Positions 56,119 to 64,000 of a DNA stretch of 64,000 nt are shown here, in pieces. Origin of the DNA: Mesaphorura yosii (Eukaryota > Arthropoda > Collembola > Poduromorpha > Tullbergiidae); NCBI GenBank assembly GCA_009869945.1, contig WIXG01000360.1, forward strand, positions 1 to 64,000, read 5' to 3'. The notes beneath the pieces were generated by a model. The model worked only from the letters and a program-made list of their open reading frames with translations. It was not told the DNA's origin and made no database searches. Positions within the stretch are counted from its first letter, which is position 1. Each line of letters opens with the position of its first letter. The position numbers and the translations under genes were made by a program.

Positions 56119-57518
56119 ATGAAGAAGTCAACCAGGCGTTTGCTCCTTGGAGTGTTGAAGGAAATCAGTCCTGAAATGATGCGCAAGAAGTTCGCCCTGA
56201 AATGGACGTATTTTATCTTGAACATTTCATTTCGAGTGATCTTGGCAAGCCCCTTACGTTGGGATCCGAAGAGAAACGTGTGTCAACTCCATGTCGATGG
56301 ACACCGACAGATAAAATGGCGACTGATCTCCATACTTGCTGCTGCGTACGCGATAACCGCTGCCACACAAGGCTTACTGCTCCTCCTCCGTGCGCCGAAG
56401 CAACAAGACGAGGTGGCGTTCAGCGCCCACCTCGCCAAATGCTTCGTAGCTACTCTTTTTGTAGGACTGGCAATGCATGCTTGGTGGAACGTTGATTTGT
56501 TTCCAACTGTTCTGAACACGCCACTCAACTGGTTTGAGAAATTACACGGCAAATACAGCATTCGGCCAAGGCGAAATCCCGACGAAGATCTTTTCTGTGT
56601 TTTCCTGCAGCTGTTCTGGTTAATGACTGCTATTTTCGGGCCATTTCCAATCCTGGGCCTTTACCTTCTCCGGTGTGACGTGAGTCTCACTTCCATAATA
56701 CCCGGGATTTGTCAAGATGGGCGATTCGGATCATGGGTAGGGATGGTGGGGATGGTATTCGCAGAATATTTTACGCTAAAAGCAATGGTGGATGTTTGCC
56801 TGCTGTATTGGTCGGTTTTGATGCCAGTTATAATCACCGGCAGCTGCTTCGTGCGAGAGCTGTGGTATGTCCGTGACTAGACTCCGATATTGTTTGGTGC
56901 GTTAAGCGCGTTTGTTAACTAGATTCTATTCACAGGTTTCCCAACGACAAGGAAGTCCTAAAACCGAAATTTCGAACACAAACTGCCATGATCAGTTTCT
57001 ACAAAATAACGTCATGCTATTTTAACATATTGAACATTGCCATGCGTTCTTATCTGCCCTTCGTTCTCTTCATGGCTGGAGGCTTTACCGTCATCATTGT
57101 CTTTTGTTTGATGCGACTAGACCTGCACTTTCTCTTCAAAATACCTGTATTCTTAATCCTCGCCATGGTGGGAGTGGTGTTTGTGGTATTCGGAGTGCAG
57201 GGAGCAGATTTGTCCACCACTGCCCGCCAACTCAAGCCAGTGACCGCTCGATGGAACCGCGACGAACAGCAACAACTGTCGATGGAGCTGCAGGCGACTG
57301 TTCGCAGTTTAACAACCATCAAAATACATGTTGGCAGTTTCTTTGAGTTTGACAGACAAACACCTTTATATCTATGTTACCGAATTGTAGATGCGCTAGT
57401 CACCTTACTCTTCTCATTCCCGGTTGTGGCCTTTGAGGGGTCAGTCATGAGACTGGGTCAGGGCTGCCACCGGTCAAATACGCTTTGGGATCGTTGCGCC
57501 GCATATAATTATGTTTAA
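56119..57518 (+). CDS. Multi-pass chemoreceptor-like protein (gustatory receptor type), 442 aa
   Basis: Two exons, 56119-56864 and 56936-57518 (443 codons). At least six hydrophobic segments are visible: about ISILAAAYAITAATQGLLLL, LAKCFVATLFVGLAMHAWW, LQLFWLMTAIFGPFPILGLY, LKAMVDVCLLYWSVLMPVII, YLPFVLFMAGGFTVIIVFCL and IPVFLILAMVGVVFVVFGV. The N-terminus is short and basic (SPEMMRKKFALKWTYFILN), with a FxWDPKRN-like motif before TM1. Length, TM count and the single late phase-2 intron fit insect and springtail gustatory-receptor-like genes, which form ligand-gated channels in sensory membranes. The TM7 TYhhhhhQF motif is not obvious, so membership is inferred. AATAAA is at 57602. A decayed tandem copy follows. 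Confidence 0.6.
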
Positions 57519-58329
57519 AAAGTTAATTTCTTGTGTCAATACCAACCATACTTAATGCTAAACTTTGTCCTAGAATAATATCTAATCAGTGCTAGTAGAT
57601 TAATAAAGGATTCTGTGTATTTGAACCTCAGTAGAAAATTGCCAGGAATAAGTTAGTTATTATGTGGAAAATCATTCGTTCAATTTTCTTTAGTGCTTTC
57701 TAAAAGTTACAGCCAAGCCATTCGTGTGTTCATCTATTTTTCAGGTGGACAGCCAATCCCCAAAGTGGTGTCACTTTAGAAGAGTGTGGAAATATTTATT
57801 GTAATCTTCTGGGGTTTCAAGTGTTCACGGCCGCTCCGATTTTTCGAGTTTCTGCCTTTCCTTCCATCGTTCATAGCAAAAGAGAATACTTTCTCACTGT
57901 TCTTTTATTAACGATGCATGAATAAATGCAAAGCACGTTCTTGAGAGTCGGTGAATTGCTGATTAGCAGTCAACTTCAGTGTTCCCCACTCAATAATACG
58001 TACGCTTGAGTCCCTGAATCTTTGTATGCTTTACGCCTTGGCATGGAATTACAATCGCAATTTATTTAGGATGATCTTGCGACACCAGCTTAGGTGCACG
58101 TATTGGCTGATACATTAATATTTTCTGGCCACTAGCAAAGGCGACAAGAACAAAAGAATTGAGGTGTTGGTTTCAATATTCGATATCAAATCATTTCCAC
58201 GGTTCCACAGCGCATAAAAAAATTCCAAATTTAGAATTCCAGGTTCCACCAATGCTTATTCATTTTCTAGACAACTGAAGCCGACGCATCAACGCGACTT
58301 TCTCGGACCCAATTAGCCAATCTCGCGTA
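57519..58329. other. Spacer between the receptor gene and its pseudogene
   Basis: Contains the AATAAA at 57602 and AT-rich DNA. No gene. Confidence 0.5.
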
Positions 58330-59430
58330 ATGAAGTCGTCGCTTCGAAATCCGCTTCTCGCTGTATTAAAAACCATCAGTCCGAAGACAAAGCGCCAGAG
58401 GTTTTCACTGAAATGGACGTACTTCATCCTAAACATTTCATTTCCATTAATTTGTGAGTCCTTTGCGATGGGACAGAAGACTGAACATGCGCCAGCTCTG
58501 ATGGGCACCGTCAGGCAAAGTGGAGGCTGATCCTCGTGCTAGTCGCAGCGGTCACGACTGCCGCAGGTGCTGGAAGTTTTTACCCTCTCAACCAATAGCA
58601 GCAGAATGACGGGTTAGCATTTGCCTTACATCTCGTTCGGTGCCTCACCGCCTCCCTTTTTGTTGGCCTGGCGGAACACTTGTTTGTCAATGTGGACCTG
58701 TTTCCGCCCGCTCTGAACACGCCATTGTCCTGATCTGAGGAGCTTCACGACGAGTACAGCATCAAAAAGCGGTGGAATCCTGATGCGAAACTGATTTGCC
58801 TGCTTTTTGGCTACTAGTAGCGGTCATTTATGGCCCGTTTTCGCAGCTAGGGCTCTTTCGTTTTCAATGTGATCTAAGTTTGCTTGGTACAGCAATCCCT
58901 GGGGTTTGTGATTGTTCTCATCATGGATCAATTTTATTGTTGCCTGTCTGGATGCTACTGGAATACAGATTATGCAAGGTGATGGTGGATATTTGCTTCC
59001 TGTAGTGATCAGTCTTCGTTCCCCTCATCGTCATCTGAGGTTGCATGGTGCCGGAGATGATCAAAGTTAAGTCTACGGAACAATAAATTGGTCTCGGTCG
59101 ATTCTCAGACATGTAACCCTCGAGGAATAACACTAAACGACTTCCAAAATTGCAGCGCCTCCGGTGACGAAGATAATTTGAAGTTAAAATTTCGCACGAG
59201 TGTCCAAATGGTCAATTTCTATAAAATGACGCACTACTACGTAAACCTGGTTACTAGCGTCTTGCATTTCCTCCTGCCGTTGACTCTGTCCTGTTGCGGT
59301 TGCTTTATGGTTGCAGTTTTTTTTTGTATGATCCGAATAGAGCTTAACTTCCTCCTTCACGAGATTCAGCTTGGAGTGCTGGTCGTGACTGGAATGGTGT
59401 TTGCAGTCGCGGTTTATTTTATTACCTGAC
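58330..59430 (+). pseudogene. Decayed tandem copy of the chemoreceptor-like gene
   Basis: Starts MKSSLRNPLLAVLKTISPK and continues FSLKWTYFILNISF, parallel to the intact gene (MKKSTRRLLLGVLKEISPE, FALKWTYFILNISF). Then the frame shifts near 58503, and in-frame stops appear in the parts matching NVDLFPPALNTPLS and MVDICFL. The second exon survives as LKLKFRTSVQMVNFYKM and a TM segment ending in an early stop at 59427. Both ends of the gene and the exon order are kept, so this is a duplicated gene that has lost function. Confidence 0.8.
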
Positions 59431-59741
59431 AGTGAGTTTGAGCACAAAGGTTAGTTAATTATCAATGTTTGCCTTAAGCTACGCGATCGTTTACTTAGCT
59501 GCTACAAATTATTTAATTATTACAAGTCAGTGGTCGTGTTCAACAACAGGCACTAGGAACAGTTACGAAAGTTGATACAAACTCAATACTAGTTAGTGTT
59601 TAAGGTGATGCTACTTAGAAAAGAAGTTCGAAACAGGCTGAACGGCACGGGTTTGAAAACGTGTTAGTTAAAATAAAAATAGTACCAATACTCAATGCGA
59701 TTTGCGGGTGACGAGATGACAGCCAGCCATTTCACTCAAAA

Positions 59742-62700
59742 TTACATCTCGAACAACTTGCGGATGTCCTGAAGAGATAGGCCGACGCCAGCAGCACCCT
59801 TTCTGCCGGAAGACGCCAGCAATCCATTCGATAACGCCAATTTTGTCTGCTGAAGTTCCAACACGCGTTCTTCCATAGAATCTTCACAAATGTATCTGCA
59901 AATATTGCATCAAAGAATAATATAGACATCACATCGTTGACAATTTCGTGAATGGAGAAAAATCAGCGAATTCCTTACCTGCGAATGTGTACGTCCTTCG
60001 TCTGACCAAAGCGATGAATTCGATCCTGCGGAAGGATATACAGGCAATCAAGATTAAGCGAGAAGGTTGCAATTTTTTGAAAAAGTGCTTGTGTACCTGC
60101 GCTTGCAGCTCCAACTGCGGATTGTAGTGAACATCCAAGAAAATCATGTGATTGCCACCAATCAAATTCAGGCCAACCCCACCAGCCGCCAATGATAGGA
60201 GCATAATTTGTGGTCGTCTACCTTCTCTATTAAATCTATTCACGATTTCAGCGCGATCGGCCAATTTGATGTCTCCTGCAAATGCACCAAGGAAATATTA
60301 AGTTTAAAGAAGCATTGACTCAATGCAAGAGCTCCCTGGCATACCTGAAATTGTTGTGACAGAGTAACCCCGATGACGCAGATGGCCATCAACAATTGTC
60401 AGCAAAGTTGTCCATTGTGAGACTACAACAACTTTATCCATGCTGTTCCCATCCACTTGCTTGCTCTTAATTTCTTCAAGGTCCTGGAACAGCTGATGAA
60501 CAATCGGAAAATATGAACCTTCTATAACTTGGTTCCGAAACATTTAGATTGAAAATAGTTCAATGTACTACTTCTAGCTCTCTGTCGTCTTCACGCACCT
60601 GTTCAAGTTTTGCCGATGTGTAAGTATCGGCAAAAACTGGATTCTTGAGGCTTATCATGTCCGCCTCATTCAGAGGATCAAAGGCATCGGTCAAGTCTTC
60701 ATCGGGTTCCAACATCTATTAAAACATAAAATTTCCGGCCCAATGCCAGGCATGTCAGACATCCAACCCCAATTACCCCAGCGAGGTTAAAAAGTTCGTT
60801 AATTACCGTGGAAGTGAGGTATGGAAGAACGGAAACCTGACGCATTCTTAACATCAAAACCAAAATCGTCGAGAAGGAGACGTCTCCAGCATCATTTCGT
60901 TTCTTCAGTCTTTCTCGTCCTGCAATATAGTTGTTAGCTGCCCGCTGTTTTTCGGCGAGTTCCCGTTCTTTCAAGAACATTTTAAATTGCTCCCTTATCA
61001 CAGTAAGAAATTAATATTAATGCACTTGCACTCATTACCAATAATCATAATTTTGACTATTTGGCTTCTACTTACTCAGCAAATGCCTTAAAGTAGTCGT
61101 AGACTTTGCGGTGATCTTCGGTCATGGTGATCTTGACATCAGTTACAAGCTTAGGAGGAATATTCCTTACACTGCCACCTACACTCTTAACCTCTTGCTT
61201 TGTGCGTCTTAAAATCAGCGCTTTTCCAATCGTGTTTAATCGCATCATGTTTTCGGGTTTGACCATTTTCAGTCCAATCCAATAATCCCAAACGACGGGA
61301 TCGTCAAAAGGTTTTAATCGCAGGAATGTGATCAGTGACTGCATGTCAGACGGGCTGAAAATAACACGATTAATAATTAGTGTCTGAGGAAAATCGGTCA
61401 GCTATTTTGCATTTGCTAAATTTGCTTACCGGTTGTGGATCGGAGTGCCCGTGACTACCCAGCGATGTGCAGCCTCAAGCTTGTACACTGCTTTGGCGGC
61501 GTTCGTCTTACAGTTTCTAATGATATGGCCTTCGTCCAGTACTATTCTGTGCCAGTATACTCGTTGCAATGGGCTTTTGCGATCCTGTAGTAGTGGACAC
61601 AACCAAAATGAAGAAATAAGGCACTAATATTACACCCATTTTAGTTTTGTCTTACCCGTATGTCGTCACTTATTTCAGAGCCGATAGTATTATAACTGCT
61701 CAGCACCACGTCATATTGTACAAGCCTAAACGAATACAATTACAAGCAATTAGGCTCAAGTCAGCATCGGGACTTTCCGGGCAAGGGCAAGAAATGCAGT
61801 AGAATAGTCAATGGTAGAACTGTAGACATCACTTACACTGCTGGAGAAGAAGTACGTTTGGGACCATGATAAACGTGAACTCTCAGTCTTGATGATTTGT
61901 TAATGATTTCACTTTCCCACTGTGCCATAACTGACGGAGGTACAATTACCAGTGTGGTTTTTGAGGGAACCAACTTGGCTGTAAGAAAAAGAAACGATTT
62001 CAAAATGAGATCGTCGTTGTCAAATAGAATTCAGGTTTTCCTTTCCAAGTCGGATATTTGATATCTTACATCGCTTTGAATCGGGACAACTCCACGGTTT
62101 TGAGGATGGAGCTTGAGCTTTTCCAAGAAGAATTAATCCAATCATCATGATTGTCTTCCCGAGTCCCATTTCGTCAGCTGTAGAAAACAATTGCTCAGTT
62201 CAACTAGTTCGACATGCTTCAGGTTTCAGGCTTCAGTAGAAACCTTTCAAAATTTAAATTGTACCTAAAATTCCACCACCAGGAAACTGGGATTCTCGCC
62301 AGTGCAACCACTCCAGTCCATATGCCTGATGGTCGTACAATTCAATTTTGAGTCCAGGAGGTGCTGCAGCCTTCGAATTCTCAGGTGGTATGCTTTGAAT
62401 AGCATCAGCTAGATATTGGATGGTTTTCTGAACACTGCTTCGAAATGCTAGAACATCTACGGATGGAATTTTCGTTGTGGCTGTAGTTTTCAATGCTTCA
62501 AGCTTTTTTGAGTGAAAATCTTCAATCGAGTATTTATCTTGAGGCTTTTTGAAGTCATTCCGGTTTTGGCCGGCGTTCGCTTGGTTATCATAGATTTCCA
62601 CGTATCTTTGCACCACACCTTCGCGACGAGCAGGCACTTCATCAACAATCTCTGGCGAATCTCTGCCAACAAGTGGGTCGTACTCATCTTCGTTATCAGA

Positions 62701-63811
62701 GGAGCTAATGTCAATCGTCCCAGGACTAGAAGATTGCTGTTGAAAGGAGGCAACAGAGGTTGGTGCTTTGGTTTTGAATTTGAAAGACTTTGTGGCATGT
62801 TCTGATTCCAAGTTGAGATTCGAAATTTTTTGAGACAAGTCAAGAAATTCATTTTCATGCATTGCCTTGCTCGAGCCGGCGCCTGAAGCGTCCTTCTTTT
62901 TAGGAAACAATTGGCGATTTGTTGTCGTTTTATTCTCTTTCTCCGCTTCTTCTTCCTCATCACTGCTCAAAATCATTTGTGGCTTCTTTTTCCCCTTGGT
63001 TTTTATGACTGGACTGTCGGTCAGATTTGGGCTCCATTCTTCATCAGACTCATTTTCTTCTTGTATCGCCGTCTCGTCACATGGTGATGGTTGCTGGTGA
63101 ATAAAATATAAAGAAAATGTCTTGAGTCCGTCCAGTCCATCGGAAATTTTGTACTATATAATTTAAGCAAAGGACTTACCTTTCTCATACTTGACAGCAA
63201 GGGCGTGGATGTGGCGCTAAAACCTAAGACCTTCCAAACTGGCTTCTGCTGCTCGGTCTCCAATGCGATGTTAATGTTTCTTGGTTCTGATTCCGGAATA
63301 TTATTCGTTTGTCGTCCCTGAGACGATGAGCCGGCTTTAGCTGCATTGGTTGGAGTCGCTTCTTCCTCGCTTTCTGGAACCACAACCACTTCAGATGCAG
63401 ACTCGAACAAATCACGATTCGAGTCAAGGTCCTCGTTGCTGGCCATGCTGCTATCCATGACACGAAGCCCAGAATCCACAGCATTCTATCCAAATTAGAG
63501 AAGAAATGCACTTCAGTTACTTAAATAGCGCAAGCAAATTTAGCATATCACACCGGACAGGCCCTCATGAATTTTATGAAATGTGAAATCATGCTTCGTA
63601 AACAGATAAGAAAATTGTGCGCAGGCGTGCGTACAAAAGTTGACCTTTAATCGTTAATTTTAATCCCAGACGAATGAATATTATGTTTTTTTCCTTTTCA
63701 ATTCCCAAATCCCAAATCTAATCCTACGTTCGTCTTTTTCGTCACATTTAACTTAATGCTAAGATGAAATTAAGACCAAGTAGGGCTTACCTGTTCGTCG
63801 GAGCTATTCAT
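59742..63811 (-). CDS. TTF2: Transcription termination factor 2 (lodestar-type SNF2 ATPase), 934 aa
   Basis: Fourteen minus-strand exons: 63811-63791, 63485-63180, 63093-62265, 62177-62070, 61978-61837, 61725-61656, 61584-61430, 61354-61076, 60993-60777, 60715-60595, 60521-60345, 60275-60097, 60025-59979 and 59895-59742 (935 codons). An acidic, disordered N-terminus of about 330 residues precedes LKIELYDHQAYGLEWLHWRE. Motif I is ADEMGLGKTIMMIGL (split by an intron at GGGIL/A), motif II RIVLDEGHIIRN, motif III WVVTGTPIHN; then VVVVSQWTTLLTIVDGHLR, LLSLAAGGVGLNLIGGNHM and DRIHRFGQTKDVHIRR. The end GVGLSLQDIRKLFEM matches TTF2. TTF2 releases RNA polymerase II at mitosis; Drosophila lodestar is needed for chromosome segregation. 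The donor of exon 10 (GTGAAG) was chosen for phase and is the weakest junction. Confidence 0.9.
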
Positions 63812-64000
63812 GATGATCGCGATCGCCTGTCCAGTCTTTAGTTGGCAGTGAATCTGGAACTAGATTTCCTTTTTGCGAACCGCATTAACAACGGCACGAG
63901 TTTACTAACAGTCAACGGAAATGCTTCTAGCGGCTTGGCTTAGAGAACAACAGTAAAAAGGGCGGCGTTTAGGACGTTCTTAAATGAATTAAAACAAAAC
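63812..64000. other. 5' flank of TTF2
   Basis: Presumed 5' UTR and promoter; no TATA box is visible and no other gene is seen. Confidence 0.4.

Overview
The window is nuclear DNA from an animal, most likely an arthropod. Genes are split by short GT-AG introns, mostly 60-100 bp. There are AATAAA signals, TATA boxes and TTAGG-type interspersed repeats. The conserved genes (MCM3, TTF2/lodestar, INPP5E, BTBD1/2, MFSD12, CRAL-TRIO, GMC oxidoreductase, SLC35G) are all metazoan. A secreted, intronless, GC-rich GH43 glycosidase, compact introns and multi-pass chemoreceptor-like genes together suggest a soil hexapod such as a springtail (Collembola). This is inference; no taxonomic marker was read directly.

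The left part (1-19,800) is an accessory, repeat-rich region. It holds a BED-finger/BTB protein, a 95-bp inverted repeat, several minisatellites, copies of a (CCTAA)n-ended repeat, a secreted-protein exon whose intron starts with a 30-bp minisatellite, and a diverged RAD54-type SNF2 ATPase. It also holds an apparently complete Mutator-like (FLYWCH-MULE) transposon of about 2.9 kb, whose two ends are mirror-image arrays of a 16-bp repeat. Fragments of other genes lie between 16.6 and 19.2 kb.

The right part (19,800-64,000) is ordinary gene-dense sequence. In order: GH43 glycosidase (+), a type II membrane protein with a MAM-like fold (+), INPP5E-type 5-phosphatase (-), an 817-residue secreted Cys-rich protein (+), BTBD1/2 (-), MFSD12-like transporter (-), a Pro/Ser-rich secreted matrix protein (+), SLC35G-type transporter (+), GMC oxidoreductase (+), MCM3 (+), a CRAL-TRIO protein (+), a chemoreceptor-like gene (+) followed by its decayed tandem copy, and TTF2/lodestar (-). 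These genes do not form one pathway. MCM3, TTF2 and the RAD54-like protein all act on DNA or chromatin but are not adjacent.

Exon structures were assembled by hand from GT-AG sites with reading-phase bookkeeping. Every multi-exon model given with a length sums to a whole number of codons. No similarity search could be run, so all family names rest on recognised motifs.
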